The translations under genes and the position numbers were made by a program. The notes under the pieces are model-generated. The model saw only the letters and a list, made by a program, of their open reading frames with translations, was not told the DNA's origin and did not search any database. 64,000 nucleotides of DNA from Sphingobium jiangsuense (GTDB lineage Bacteria > Pseudomonadota > Alphaproteobacteria > Sphingomonadales > Sphingomonadaceae): positions 1-64,000 of the forward strand of contig NZ_JACIDT010000019.1 in assembly GCF_014196495.1 (NCBI RefSeq), read 5' to 3'. Positions 35,104 through 44,679 of the stretch are shown here, piece after piece (position 1 is the stretch's first letter; each line of letters begins with the position of its first letter).

Positions 35104-35457
35104 CTATATTCTTGGTGATGCAGGCGCGCGAACATAGCGCACAGCGTGGTCGAGGCGCTCCGCCGCGTCGGCCTCGCTGATGCGGAGGCGGCGTGCGATC
35201 TGGCCAACGGTAAAGCCGTCATTGCGATGAAGGAACAAGGCCCGCATGGTCAGGTGCGGTAGATCGGTAAAAACAGAATCCCATACCTCGCCTTCTTCCC
35301 CCATCTTGCCCGACGACCCCATGACCCTCTCAATCACATCGTGGAGATCGGCAGCAGCGGGTTCCTGCAAGGCGTATAGGATCGCCAAGGACTGCTCCAT
35401 CATTTCCAGCGCTTGTTCTTTCAATTCGTCGTTGCCCGGCTCGTTACCGCTCCCCAT
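35104..35457 (-). CDS. Small protein with sigma-70 region 4-like helix-turn-helix
   Basis: 117 residues with a strong ribosome site (AAGGAGG 7 bp before ATG). The N-terminal half is acidic helix (ELKEQALEMMEQSLAILYALQEP). The C-terminal part (LTMRALFLHRNDGFTVGQIARRLRISEADAAERLDHAVRYVR) looks like sigma region 4. No region 2 is present, so it is not a complete sigma factor. It may be a DNA-binding regulator of the element. I do not recognise a named family. Confidence 0.65.
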   Translation of the reverse strand: MGSGNEPGNDELKEQALEMMEQSLAILYALQEPAAADLHDVIERVMGSSGKMGEEGEVWDSVFTDLPHLTMRALFLHRNDGFTVGQIARRLRISEADAAERLDHAVRYVRAPASPRI

Positions 35458-36054
35458 GCTCTCACCTCCTTCTTAGTTGCAGAGGAGCATGACAGAAATC
35501 GCGGGATTTTCATCAACAACAACCCCCAACTTGGATATTGTTGTGCGCTGGCTTTTTGCGCGAAGGTGCCATGCGCTATTTTATGATTTCCGAGCCGTTA
35601 GCCGGACTTCAGATTTTGAAAACATCATGACTGCCAGCCTTACAGGTCGCGCCGCCGCTCGCATCAGCGGAGGTGCCGAGAATGGGGTTGCCCGGGGATG
35701 GAGATGCTCGAGATATGGAAAATGCACGGTCTCGTGCCGACCTTGTAAGTCATATGCCCAGCAGAAGCGGCTGAGACGCAGTCCGTGTTGGACACCGCAA
35801 AAGCTGTCCCAACCGCGACATTTACCGGAACTGGCAAGAACGACCGTCATGCATTGACATTGGTGACGGTTATTGCGGCGGCGCCAATACCCTCTCTCTG
35901 GAATTGACGCCGCCACATCGATCCCTGTTCGCAAAGATGGGTCAATGCCGATAGATTAGAAGCGTTGTTCCCAATCGGTTTCCAGATCGAGCCGATTCAC
36001 AAATGATGGAACACCGACAGAATTCTGCTATAGTCCTCCAGTGAGGATATAGCG
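35458..36054. other. About 600 bp without a confident gene
   Basis: The region is less GC-rich than the flanking genes. Frames on both strands (35477-35857 plus, 35581-35934 minus) have poor composition and no good ribosome site. It must hold the promoters of the two divergent small genes at its ends. A loose inverted pair (CAACAACAA near 35513 and TTGTTGTG near 35540) sits just upstream of the region-4-like gene. Confidence 0.4.
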
Positions 36055-36513
36055 ATGAACAACGCCGCCCATATTCAAGCGCCCGAACCGGCATCGCCTC
36101 GGCTGAAACCGTCCGATTGGCTCTGGCGTCCGTGGTACGCGAAGCTGTGGTGGTCGGCAATTCCGGTCTGGTGGATTGGCATGGCTACATCGACCAGGAT
36201 CGCGCCGCTTGAGGCGTTCTACGACAGTGCGGCGGCCGGTTTTCTCAACCTCCTGTTCTTTCCGATGACGGCACTCATGGTGCTTGGACTCGGCTATGTG
36301 CAGCAGTGGGTGGCCGGGTTTTCATCGACGGGCGAGGGTACGCCTGTGTCCGATGAAGCGGTGGCCAGAACCTCCAAAAGAATGTGGGAGGAACATGAGC
36401 GAGGAATGGAAGACCTTCGTGCTGGCACCGATATATTCGATCCACGGTCGGGAGGTCTCTACATCGGCAACCCGCTGAGCCTTCAGCACCCTAGTCGGTT
36501 CTTCAAGCACTAA
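36055..36513 (+). CDS. Small membrane protein of the transfer region
   Basis: 152 residues with two helices (about 33-48, LWWSAIPVWWIGMATS, and about 62-85, AGFLNLLFFPMTALMVLGLGY), then a soluble tail with MWEEHERGMEDLRAGTDIFDP and SGGLYIGNPLS. The family is unknown to me. It is convergent with traG, and the two stop codons overlap (36510-36513). The tail makes a cytoplasmic role likely. Confidence 0.65.
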   Translation: MNNAAHIQAPEPASPRLKPSDWLWRPWYAKLWWSAIPVWWIGMATSTRIAPLEAFYDSAAAGFLNLLFFPMTALMVLGLGYVQQWVAGFSSTGEGTPVSDEAVARTSKRMWEEHERGMEDLRAGTDIFDPRSGGLYIGNPLSLQHPSRFFKH

Positions 36514-36525
36514 CGATTCTTGAAG
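36501..36525. terminator. Inverted repeat across two overlapping convergent stops
   Basis: Arms CTTCAAG and CTTGAAG (7 bp) with an 11-bp loop that contains both stop codons. Possible weak bidirectional terminator; the stem is short and no T run follows. Confidence 0.35.
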
Positions 36526-39500
36526 CTGCTGTCGCCATCGCCGGGGCTGCCATCCACGTCCGTAGAAAATCTACCGCTCTTCAGGACGGAGTTCTGTTCG
36601 ACCGAAGTCAGGGGCCCGGTAATGTCGAAAGTTGCCCGGCCGGAATCCGCATCATGGAGATATCGGTTGCGTATGCCATCCGGGCCAAGAATCCGGTCCG
36701 ACAGTTCACGCGAGAAGGTCGCCGCCGGGTCGCTCGAGCGCGCGGCTTCGCGCTCGGCGGCGGCAATCGCTTCGCGCACGTTGTAGTTGACGATGTCAAT
36801 CGACGACTGTGCTGTCTCGTTGCTGATTCCGACGTCACGACTTTCAAAACCAAGACTGGCGCCCACTCGACCTGAGGTCGACGTGGTCTTCTGTGGCGAC
36901 TGCGCTTGGCCCGCTTGCTTGCCTTTCTCTGCAGGCTGCCCGCGACCGCCTATCGCCTCCGATTCATCGACCCCAACCGAGCCTCCGAGTTGAGCGCCGA
37001 CGCTTGTACCGATCGTGACATTATCCTGCGCGGATCGCGAGAGCCCGCGCTGCCACCCGGTCTGCGCGATGATCGCCTGCACGTCGCGCGTAAGCGTATC
37101 GGCCACCTGCGGGTTCAGACGCCAGTTGCCATGACGGTCCATCTCGAACCCGCCCTTGAGCCAGTTCTGCATCATCGCCTGGCCCTGTTCGCCGCTGCTG
37201 AGGAAATGCTCGATCGTGTCGGGCCCGGCCTGTTTCCCTGCCTCGAACCGCGTAGAGGTATCGTTGCGGGCCGATTGCTGGAACCCGACCGAGCTGGAGA
37301 CGAGAAGATCGTTGTCGGCGAACGAGAACCTTGCCCGCCCGCCATTGGCGACCGCGCCCAATTGGCTCTCGTTGATGAGCCCGCCGCGCCACATCTGCGC
37401 CGCCGTCTCCGGGGTGAGATTGAGGCTCAGATCGCCATTCTGCGCCATGGCGATCTGCCGCTTCGACATGTCGACACCATGATCGGCCAGCAGCTTCTGC
37501 ATGCGCGTCAGGCGCTCATTATCGATGATCCGCGTCATCCGTTCGTTGCGAGCGCGGTCAGCGATCCCGGCCGCACCACCTTCGGCCATGTCGACCTGAT
37601 TGCCGGCGCTCTGCGACAGCGTGCGGATGAAGCTGTCGAGATGTGCGGCCTGGCGCACCGACATGCCCGCGGCGGCCGCGCCTTCCGCGAACCCGGCATT
37701 GTCGGCCTGTCGCCGCTGCTCCCCGATCCGGGCGGCCGAGCGCGTACCGTCGTGACCGACCTCACGCTGCGCGTCGAGCTTGCCCGACCGCTCCGCAAAA
37801 TCGAAGCCCGCTGCCTCGCGGGTGCGGCCATAGACGCTGGCGCCCTCGCGCGCGGCCTCGACGGTCGCACCGTCGGCGGTGCCGACCTGCACGGCGGCAT
37901 TGTAGGTTTCGAGCGCCCGCATGACCTGCGCCTCGTTGCGGCCGGTTGCGCGGGAGAGTTGGGAAATGGCTGTCGACCGAGCCTCTCCGGATAGCGCATT
38001 GATAAAGGCGATGCGGCGGGAGGTTTCCTGGACTGAGAGGCCGAGCATGGAGGCGGCGTTGCGCTGGCCCTCATTGCTGCCGGTCCTATGCGCCTGCTCG
38101 GTCGCGACATTGCCGCGCTCGATCCGCCTTACATTGTCGCCAGCAAAATCGCGCCGGCCTTCCATCGCGCCGACTTGAATCTGCGCGCCGGTAAGATCGT
38201 TGCGCAGCATCTGCTCCTGGTCGAAGGTATTGGCGATCAGTTTGGCGAAGGTCGGATCAGCCGACGCTTGGGCGATCACCGTCGAGGCTTTGAGCGCGGC
38301 ATCCTTTTGGTCGTAGCCGTTCCTCTCAAAATGCCGCTGGGCTCCGGACAGCATTATGTCATAGGCGCGCGTATCCCCGAACGCCTTCCACTGGACCATC
38401 TTCTGCGTGAAGGCCGCGAACGAACGTTCCCCGGATTGCCCCTCGCCAAAATAGCCGGTGCCAAGGCTGCGGAGCGCATCCTTCTCGGCAAAATTATGGA
38501 TCGCACTGGTCGCGGCATTGTCGCGCACGGCGCGCACGGTCGCGGGATCGGTGAGGCTGCGGCCGGTGAGGGCAGGGGAGAGCCCGCCCAGTTCGCGTGC
38601 CGCATCGAGCTTGCCCATGCCGAATGCGGCCGTCCCGCTGGCGCCGCCGCCATGTTCGCCGAGCACGCTGCTCGCGGCACCGAACGCACGGGTTGCGCCG
38701 AAGGCCGAGCGCTCCCCGAAATCCCCGAAGTTCGAAGCCGCGCCCCGCCGCGCCATGGTGCCCGCTGCTCCCGCCTGCGCCTCGAGCGCGCCGGCATAGC
38801 CTTCGCTGGTGGCAAGCGGTGCGGCGGCTGCCGTGCCCTGACCCTGCACACCGAGCGCGCCGGATGTGAACGAGGTGAACACATTACCGGAGAACCGGAA
38901 AACCGTGAAGACGAACGCCCCCGCAAGACCCGCGGACGCGGTGCGGAAACTCCCGAAGATGGCGAGCGCCTTCATCGCGGACGACGGCGCCAGCATCCAG
39001 GCATTGGCCGCGACATGGTTGGCGCGCATCTCGGCCAGCACATCGGTCGCGCGGCCGAGCGTCAGCTGATAGATCCCGGCGTCGATCACGCCCCAGAGCG
39101 CCACGAAGACGAACAGGCCGAGGGCGAAGGAAGCCACGCGCAGATTGATCGGGGTGAGGATGAACAGCAGCGCGACGGGCATCATGAAGAGCATGATCCC
39201 GAAGACCGTCGCCCGGATCGTGGGCATCCACTCGTTGGCCGTCGACATGGTGGCCAGGCCTGACGAGACGACAGCGCGATTGGCCATGACACGCGCCGCC
39301 GTTGCAGGACTGTCCTCGAACAGCACATCGCCCACCGTGCTGCCGAGCATCACATTGGTCAGGAACTGCTGGAGCGAGAGCGGCGTATCCATCATCATCT
39401 GGCCAAGTTCGCCGATGTTGGAGCGGCAGCGCTGAAGCTGGGTCGCATTGCCGATGTCGTAGCCGGTGCGGGTGCAGACCTGCGCGACATAATTGTCGAA

Positions 39501-40280
39501 CAGCGCAGGTTCGGAGAGGCGTGTCGAGATATGTTCCCACGCCTCGTTGCAGCTCACCGTCGTGCCGCCCTTGTCGGTGGACGTGAACACCGTGCTGAAG
39601 GTCGCCGGCCCCGCCATCGCGGCAAAGGCGGCAGGAAGATCGGTCGCCGTGCGGAACAGCTGATCGTCGTCGACGCCATAGGCGGGCGAGACCCGCGCGA
39701 CCGGATAGCATTGCCGGACATAGTCCTTGATCGTCGCGTCAAGGAACGTGTCGGTCATCGGGCCGCGCGGGCTCGCTGCATTGAGGAACAGGTCGAAACT
39801 GTGCCCGCCCGCCCCGAACTCAAGCTTGGCATGGGGATCGGTGGTGTTGTCGTCGATCACTTCCGCGAGCGCGCGCTCCATCATGTTGGTCATGCCCGCG
39901 ACCAGCACGATGAGGTTCGGCACGTCGCCGACCGGCTGATAGGCGTTGCGGACGCGGTCGTAGACATGGACCGTGCCCGTCGTCGCGACCAGGCCGACGA
40001 ACAGGCCGACGCCGATCAGCATCTGGAACCCGAAGGCGACGATGCCCATGCCTTGCCCGCGGATGCTGGCGAGCAGGACGCCGAGCGCGATGCCCACCAC
40101 CGCGACGATCAGCACCAATGTCTCGTAACGCGAATCCCCGAAGATCATCGAGACGAGGCGGAAGGCGTCCACCGTCTCCGCAAAGCCGTCATAGGTGTGG
40201 AAACTCGCATCGATCGCCAGCGCGGGACTGGCCGAGAAGAGAGCGATCAGGACCGAGATCGCGCGAACTAAGCGGTGCAT
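36510..40280 (-). CDS. traG: Conjugal transfer protein TraG (F-type)
   Basis: 1,256 residues. A signal sequence (MHRLVRAISVLIALFSASPALA) is followed by the TraG N-terminal domain with several helices (ETLVLIVAVVGIALGVLLASIRGQGMG, then VALLFILTPINLRVASFALGLFVFVALWGVID). From about residue 480 on comes a long Gln/Ala/Arg-rich periplasmic region, as in F TraG (938 aa), where it acts in pilus assembly, mating-pair stabilisation and entry exclusion. It is longer than the F protein. It is the last gene of the transfer operon, 14 bp after traH. Confidence 0.92.
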   Translation of the reverse strand: MHRLVRAISVLIALFSASPALAIDASFHTYDGFAETVDAFRLVSMIFGDSRYETLVLIVAVVGIALGVLLASIRGQGMGIVAFGFQMLIGVGLFVGLVATTGTVHVYDRVRNAYQPVGDVPNLIVLVAGMTNMMERALAEVIDDNTTDPHAKLEFGAGGHSFDLFLNAASPRGPMTDTFLDATIKDYVRQCYPVARVSPAYGVDDDQLFRTATDLPAAFAAMAGPATFSTVFTSTDKGGTTVSCNEAWEHISTRLSEPALFDNYVAQVCTRTGYDIGNATQLQRCRSNIGELGQMMMDTPLSLQQFLTNVMLGSTVGDVLFEDSPATAARVMANRAVVSSGLATMSTANEWMPTIRATVFGIMLFMMPVALLFILTPINLRVASFALGLFVFVALWGVIDAGIYQLTLGRATDVLAEMRANHVAANAWMLAPSSAMKALAIFGSFRTASAGLAGAFVFTVFRFSGNVFTSFTSGALGVQGQGTAAAAPLATSEGYAGALEAQAGAAGTMARRGAASNFGDFGERSAFGATRAFGAASSVLGEHGGGASGTAAFGMGKLDAARELGGLSPALTGRSLTDPATVRAVRDNAATSAIHNFAEKDALRSLGTGYFGEGQSGERSFAAFTQKMVQWKAFGDTRAYDIMLSGAQRHFERNGYDQKDAALKASTVIAQASADPTFAKLIANTFDQEQMLRNDLTGAQIQVGAMEGRRDFAGDNVRRIERGNVATEQAHRTGSNEGQRNAASMLGLSVQETSRRIAFINALSGEARSTAISQLSRATGRNEAQVMRALETYNAAVQVGTADGATVEAAREGASVYGRTREAAGFDFAERSGKLDAQREVGHDGTRSAARIGEQRRQADNAGFAEGAAAAGMSVRQAAHLDSFIRTLSQSAGNQVDMAEGGAAGIADRARNERMTRIIDNERLTRMQKLLADHGVDMSKRQIAMAQNGDLSLNLTPETAAQMWRGGLINESQLGAVANGGRARFSFADNDLLVSSSVGFQQSARNDTSTRFEAGKQAGPDTIEHFLSSGEQGQAMMQNWLKGGFEMDRHGNWRLNPQVADTLTRDVQAIIAQTGWQRGLSRSAQDNVTIGTSVGAQLGGSVGVDESEAIGGRGQPAEKGKQAGQAQSPQKTTSTSGRVGASLGFESRDVGISNETAQSSIDIVNYNVREAIAAAEREAARSSDPAATFSRELSDRILGPDGIRNRYLHDADSGRATFDITGPLTSVEQNSVLKSGRFSTDVDGSPGDGDSSFKNR

Positions 40281-40294
40281 GACGCGGCCCTCCG

Positions 40295-41719
40295 TCAGCG
40301 GTTGCGGTTGGCGGCGGCGCCGGCGGCGTCGCGCGCATCACGGTCGCGCTGGCGCACGACCCCGGCATAGTTGGCCGAGAGGTTCGCCTGGTTGAGGGCG
40401 GCCATGTAGGACTGGCGCATCTGCGCGCGCTGGCGCAGCACCTCGTCGCGTAGCCCGCTCAATTGCTCAATGCCCTTGGCGAGGATGCGGGTCTGGCAGA
40501 TCCGGGCGCTGCCGGCATCGGCCGCGCCGGCGGCGGTCACGCCACGTTCGGCATTGGACACGGCAAAATCTATGCTACGCGTGAGGTCGTTGAGCATCTG
40601 GTATGCGAGCGTCAACGCGACCAGTTCGTCGGTATCGCCGATCACGCTCTCGACCAGCCCCTGGCGCACGCCCCATTCCAGAAGACGATAGACGGGGAGG
40701 GTGCGCACATTGGCGACGAACTGGCGTTCCTCCGCCGTCAGCGCGGCGCGCGTGCGGATCTTGATCGCGATCGACTCCATCCGGCCGCGCGCGAGCACCA
40801 GCGCGCCCTTGCCGCTGCCGTCGGTCGAGCAGTCGGCCGAGGTCGGCGGCACCGCGATCGCGCGGGTCTGGACCTTGCCGGTCAGGAAATCATCGACGCT
40901 CTCGGTGTCCTGCCGCGCGCAGGCGGGGATAGCCGTGAACAGCGGTACCTTGTCCGCCGGGTCCCAGCGCATATAGACGTCGCCGACGCGGGCGCGCATG
41001 ACGCCGGCCCAGTCGGACGCGCCGACACGCGCGGCGGCATGGGCGAGGAGCGAGCCGGTCTTGAAGATGTCGGTGACCTCGGCCGGGCAGTTTTCCAGCG
41101 CGTCGCGCAGATCCTCGGTCGGATTGCCCTGGTTCGCCTGAATCTTTTCGCGGCTCTGCTGATAGCTCTTGGAGAAGCCCTCGCGGACGCTCTTGTAGCC
41201 GGTCATCTCTTCGATGATGCCCGACATATTGTCGTCGCCCCGGGCGATCTGGACCATGCGGTTGGCGAGCCGGCAATCGTTGACCTGGATCGAGTTGAGG
41301 AAGTTGGTCGCCGCCTCCATCTTCGAGATGATGTTGCCCATTTTTTCATCGAGGGTTTCCAGCAGGTACTGGAAAGCGACCGCCGGGGCGGCCTGAAGGA
41401 TGCTTTCGAGCTTCTGGACGAGATAGTCGGGATCGAGGAACGACATGCCGCCCAAAAACATGTCGATTCCCCCGCAGCCCGCGCGGACCTTGGGCAGCGT
41501 GACCGACATGAGATAGTCGTTATGGACATCGATCCGGCCCGACATGCCGCCCGCGGTGATATAGCCGCGGGTCTGGTCCTCGAACGAGCCGGGGCTGGTA
41601 TAGGTCACATTGTCGAACCAGCTTTCGGCCCAGCTTTGCGCACAAGCCGGTGTGGCGAAGGCAACGCAAGCCAGCAGGGGCAAGGCGAGCAGGGTCAGGC
41701 GGCGGCGCGGGTTTGCCAT
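40295..41719 (-). CDS. traH: Conjugal transfer pilus assembly protein TraH
   Basis: 474 residues. Signal peptide (LTLLALPLLACVAFATPACAQ), then the TraH family blocks: GYITAGGMSGRIDVHNDYLMSVTLPKVRAGCGGIDMFLGGMSFL near the start, LNSIQVNDCRLANRMVQ in the middle and a coiled C-terminus. TraH is a periplasmic/outer-membrane protein needed for F-pilus extension. It lies between the thioredoxin-fold gene (45 bp) and traG. Confidence 0.92.
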   Translation of the reverse strand: MANPRRRLTLLALPLLACVAFATPACAQSWAESWFDNVTYTSPGSFEDQTRGYITAGGMSGRIDVHNDYLMSVTLPKVRAGCGGIDMFLGGMSFLDPDYLVQKLESILQAAPAVAFQYLLETLDEKMGNIISKMEAATNFLNSIQVNDCRLANRMVQIARGDDNMSGIIEEMTGYKSVREGFSKSYQQSREKIQANQGNPTEDLRDALENCPAEVTDIFKTGSLLAHAAARVGASDWAGVMRARVGDVYMRWDPADKVPLFTAIPACARQDTESVDDFLTGKVQTRAIAVPPTSADCSTDGSGKGALVLARGRMESIAIKIRTRAALTAEERQFVANVRTLPVYRLLEWGVRQGLVESVIGDTDELVALTLAYQMLNDLTRSIDFAVSNAERGVTAAGAADAGSARICQTRILAKGIEQLSGLRDEVLRQRAQMRQSYMAALNQANLSANYAGVVRQRDRDARDAAGAAANRNR

Positions 41720-41764
41720 GGCGGGCAGCTTTCGTTTGCGCGGGCAAGGGTCTGGCTCCCCATG

Positions 41765-42349
41765 TCAGTTCCTTGCTCGGTTGGAGGATGGAGGCGTGGG
41801 CGCGGCCACGATTCCGGTGAACTTCGCCATGCCGCGCACGCCGACAGCGGGCTTCACCCCGGTCAGCATCTTGGCGGCGAGGTAGAGATTGCGCGCGAGG
41901 TTGGGCGCGTGATCGGTGCCGATCGCGACGGGAATGATGCGATTGGAATCGGCGACAGGGCGGACCCAGGCGACCGGATGCCCGACCCATGGCAGACCGA
42001 GGCGCCCGGAGCGCAGCATCGCTTCCTGGCTGCCGATCGTGCGGACCTTCCAGCCATAGCGTTGCCCCAATGTGCCGAGCCGCGCCCAGAGATCGGCGCA
42101 GGGGATGCAGCCGGGCGCCGTGCTCATCTCGACGATGAACGCGGGGGCCTGGCCTTTCATGGTTTCGGCGAAGTCGGGCGGCCAGTCGCGCGTCACCGGA
42201 ACGCGGGCGAGCCATTGGCGCATCTTCGCGTCGGTGGCGACCGGGTGGATCGCCGCGCGCATCGCCTGTTCGTGCGTCGGCGCCTGCGCGTGCGCGGATC
42301 CATTGGCCATGAGCATCGCCGTAAGCAGGATGGGGGCAAAGCGGATCAT
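41765..42349 (-). CDS. Thioredoxin-fold secreted protein of the transfer operon (TrbB-like position)
   Basis: 194 residues from ATG 42349, which overlaps the traF stop by 4 bp. Signal peptide (MIRFAPILLTAMLMANGSAHAQ). The core FIVEMSTAPGCIPCADLWARLGTLGQRYGWKVRTIG holds a CxxC (CIPC) and a thioredoxin-like strand-helix. A later block, GLPWVGHPVAWVRP, fits the cis-Pro loop. In F, TrbB is the periplasmic disulphide isomerase of the transfer system, so this is probably its counterpart. It is one of three CxxC proteins in this operon. Confidence 0.72.
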   Translation of the reverse strand: MIRFAPILLTAMLMANGSAHAQAPTHEQAMRAAIHPVATDAKMRQWLARVPVTRDWPPDFAETMKGQAPAFIVEMSTAPGCIPCADLWARLGTLGQRYGWKVRTIGSQEAMLRSGRLGLPWVGHPVAWVRPVADSNRIIPVAIGTDHAPNLARNLYLAAKMLTGVKPAVGVRGMAKFTGIVAAPTPPSSNRARN

Positions 42350-43218
42350 GGCCGGGGTCCCATCCGAACGTCCACCAGATCGCCGCCCAGGACGCGCGGA
42401 TCGGTGGCGGAGACCGGGCCGTTGGCGAGCGCGTCGAAGAACCCGTCTTCCTCGCCCGCGCCGGTCAGGAACTGTTCGGGCCGGATATCGCCCGCGAGCA
42501 GCCGGACCGCCTGGTAGGCCATCTGGATGAGGTTGGGATAGGCCTCGACCCCGCTGGCGATCACCATGCGCTGCTGGCTGCCCCGCCGGATCACCATCGT
42601 CGTGGGCGTGACCTCGACCCCGAAGCGCTGCGCGAGTTCCGGCTTGCGGTCGATGTCCTGAAGTGTGACCTGCCAGCCCATCTCGTCCTGGAAGCGCTGG
42701 ACGATCGGCCACTGGACGCGGCAGTAGCCGCAGGTCGAACGCGAGAACATGACCAGCGCGAATTCATTGGCGCGGCTACGCAGATACTGGCGGCGGACCT
42801 GATCCTTCTGAGCGGAGAGTTGGTCACGCGCCTCGCCGACCATCGGATTGGCGGACTTGGCGTTGAGTTCGGGATTTTGCAGCATGGCGATCTGCGTGAC
42901 ACCGGCGAAGGCTCGGGCCTTGCGCCGGGCGAAGTCCTGCAGACGCCAGAAATCCGCGACCGCATCGACGGTGAGCACGGTCGCCGCGTAGTCGCGCTGT
43001 TCCTCGATCAGCTTCCTGATCTTCGGCGGCGTCCAGGTGGCCAGTTCGACCATCGGCGGGATCACCGGCTTTTTGAGAGCGTCGGGATCGGCATCCTCTT
43101 CCGTGGGTTTGGGCGGCGCCTGATACCACCAGTAGCCGGTGCGTTGCTCGCCGGTCTGCGCATGGACAGGCAGGATCGGCAGGAGCACCGCCACGATGAG
43201 GAGGGCGAGGCGGATCAC
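42346..43218 (-). CDS. traF: Conjugal transfer protein TraF (thioredoxin-like pilus assembly)
   Basis: 290 residues from a GTG at 43218, overlapping the peptidase stop (GTGA). Signal peptide (VIRLALLIVAVLLPILPVHAQ), then TraF-type opening GYWWYQAPPKP, a helical middle and a thioredoxin fold with MFSRSTCGYCRVQW and GVEVTPTTMVI. Unlike F TraF, whose active cysteines are lost, this one keeps CGYC. It acts in the periplasm in pilus assembly with TraH. Confidence 0.88.
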   Translation of the reverse strand: MIRLALLIVAVLLPILPVHAQTGEQRTGYWWYQAPPKPTEEDADPDALKKPVIPPMVELATWTPPKIRKLIEEQRDYAATVLTVDAVADFWRLQDFARRKARAFAGVTQIAMLQNPELNAKSANPMVGEARDQLSAQKDQVRRQYLRSRANEFALVMFSRSTCGYCRVQWPIVQRFQDEMGWQVTLQDIDRKPELAQRFGVEVTPTTMVIRRGSQQRMVIASGVEAYPNLIQMAYQAVRLLAGDIRPEQFLTGAGEEDGFFDALANGPVSATDPRVLGGDLVDVRMGPRP

Positions 43219-43826
43219 AGCAGCTTCTCCATGCGCTTCAGCCGCTCGATCTCGACCGGGCCGTAGTAGCGGCTGTCGAACCCGCTGGCGTGCGACGAGC
43301 CGACATAGATCATGCCCGGCGGGATCGTTCCGATCATCGGACGCCAATGGTCGAGCTTCTGCCCATTGTGCCCATAAGGCTTGCTGATCCCGAGCAGCTT
43401 GCCGTTGCAATAGTACCAGCCATCCCATTCGCCGGGATGTATGGGGCCAGATGCAGACGACGGCTTCTCGATCCAGTCGATGCGGTCGCCCGGCAGGCAC
43501 AGCGCCATCTTGGTAACATCGACCGGCTTGGGACCGGCGAGCGGATGCGACAGGGTAAACGATACGAAATCGCCGCGATGGATCGGCCCCGGCGCCTTGC
43601 GGACGAGCCAGGCGTCGATCGACGGGCTCATCACGATCGTCGCCTGGGGAATGGCCCACCACGTCAGCAGGCCCACCGGCAGGACGATGCCGAACGCCTT
43701 CCACAACTGTTCGGGTCGGGGTGGCTGGCCGAGCCCCGAACTGCCGAGCGCGACCGCGGCCTTGAGCGGCAGCAGCTTCAGTTCGGCCCAGCCGGATCTA
43801 GCGGCCCTGAAGGCGAGTCTGAGCAT
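43215..43826 (-). CDS. S26-family conjugative signal peptidase (TraF-peptidase type)
   Basis: 203 residues from ATG 43826. One membrane anchor (AFGIVLPVGLLTWWAI), the catalytic Ser block IVMSPSIDAWLV, HRGDFVSFTL, and the Lys block VDVTKMALCLPGDRIDW, followed by Ser/Gly-rich DGWYYCNG and PPGMIYVGSSHASGFDSRYYG. It probably trims the pilin or another transfer protein. Its start lies 29 bp inside the trbC gene. Confidence 0.82.
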   Translation of the reverse strand: MLRLAFRAARSGWAELKLLPLKAAVALGSSGLGQPPRPEQLWKAFGIVLPVGLLTWWAIPQATIVMSPSIDAWLVRKAPGPIHRGDFVSFTLSHPLAGPKPVDVTKMALCLPGDRIDWIEKPSSASGPIHPGEWDGWYYCNGKLLGISKPYGHNGQKLDHWRPMIGTIPPGMIYVGSSHASGFDSRYYGPVEIERLKRMEKLL

Positions 43827-44679
43827 CGCGCACCTCCTGCTTGCCGCCGAGGCGGGCATATTCTTCGAGCAATCCTGAAAGTGCGGCGTCGCCGTAGATG
43901 ACATGCGCGGCGCGCGGGGCATCATCCTCGCGCTCGCAATAGGGCAGCGCCGGATCGCCGGGCACCATGGCGAGTGCGGGGACGCGGGTGACGCCGTGCT
44001 GGCGGAAAATGAGCGGATCGACGATCAACTGCACGTCGCGCATCGCGCAGGCCGGGCCTTCGCATCCCGGATCATGGCGCAGGATTTCCGCGGAGAGTTT
44101 CGCCATCGGCGCGACCTTCGTGAGCCCGCCGGGCATCCCGCGAAAGGCCAGCACGCCGCCGACCCGTTCGAGCTGCCCGGCATAGATGCGCAATGTCGTC
44201 ACCGGCATCGAGGACGAGACGAACAGCACCGGCACCCAGCCTTTGGTTTCGGGAGGCGTGGTGATGCCGGCTACGGCCTGCATGTCGGGCGCATCGAGAC
44301 CGAGCGCCTGGCCGAGCCGTCTGGCCATGGCGTCGTGCTCGGCGGCCATGGCCTCCTTGCCGTTGTCGAGCGCGGTTCGCGCCCGCGCATCCATCGCCGG
44401 CGACGGAGCGCGCTTGCGCAGCCCCTCGAAAGCGCGGCGGCGGGTCTCGTCCGATGGCGTCGGCAGCGCGGTCGGACCGCGCATTTCCGCTTCGGCCTTG
44501 CGCGCGGCGGTGGCGCGTTCGAGCCGGTCCATCGCCGTGTCGCCTTGCTCTTGCGCGCGCTCCCTCGCGCTTACCGGCGGAGCGGTGTCCTGCGCTGGCG
44601 CGGAGGTGGAGAGGAAAGCGATACCGGCCAGCGCGAGCGAGACGCGCGCGTTATTGGCCGATGACCTGCATATAGGCAT
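43798..44679 (-). CDS. trbC: Pilus assembly protein TrbC (F-type)
   Basis: 293 residues. Signal peptide (ARVSLALAGIAFLSTSAPAQ), a charged helical region (about 35-125), then the TrbC F-type domain: PVLFVSSSMPVTTLRIYAGQLERVGGVLAFRGMPGG, and LIVDPLIFRQHGVTRVPALAMV. Its fold is thioredoxin-like without CxxC. It works in the periplasm in F-pilus assembly. Its start overlaps the end of the upstream traN-like gene by 29 bp. Confidence 0.85.
   Translation of the reverse strand: MPICRSSANNARVSLALAGIAFLSTSAPAQDTAPPVSARERAQEQGDTAMDRLERATAARKAEAEMRGPTALPTPSDETRRRAFEGLRKRAPSPAMDARARTALDNGKEAMAAEHDAMARRLGQALGLDAPDMQAVAGITTPPETKGWVPVLFVSSSMPVTTLRIYAGQLERVGGVLAFRGMPGGLTKVAPMAKLSAEILRHDPGCEGPACAMRDVQLIVDPLIFRQHGVTRVPALAMVPGDPALPYCEREDDAPRAAHVIYGDAALSGLLEEYARLGGKQEVRDAQTRLQGR

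Noticed and set aside
34965..35180. 71-codon plus-strand frame after the AbiEii gene
   Set aside because: Overlaps the end of a better-supported minus-strand gene and is low-complexity Gly/Arg.
35477..35934. Two opposing frames in the 600-bp gap before the small membrane protein
   Set aside because: Neither has a ribosome site or sensible composition.
36887..37994. Long plus-strand frames opposite traG
   Set aside because: Shadow frames of the Ala/Arg-rich TraG C-terminal region.
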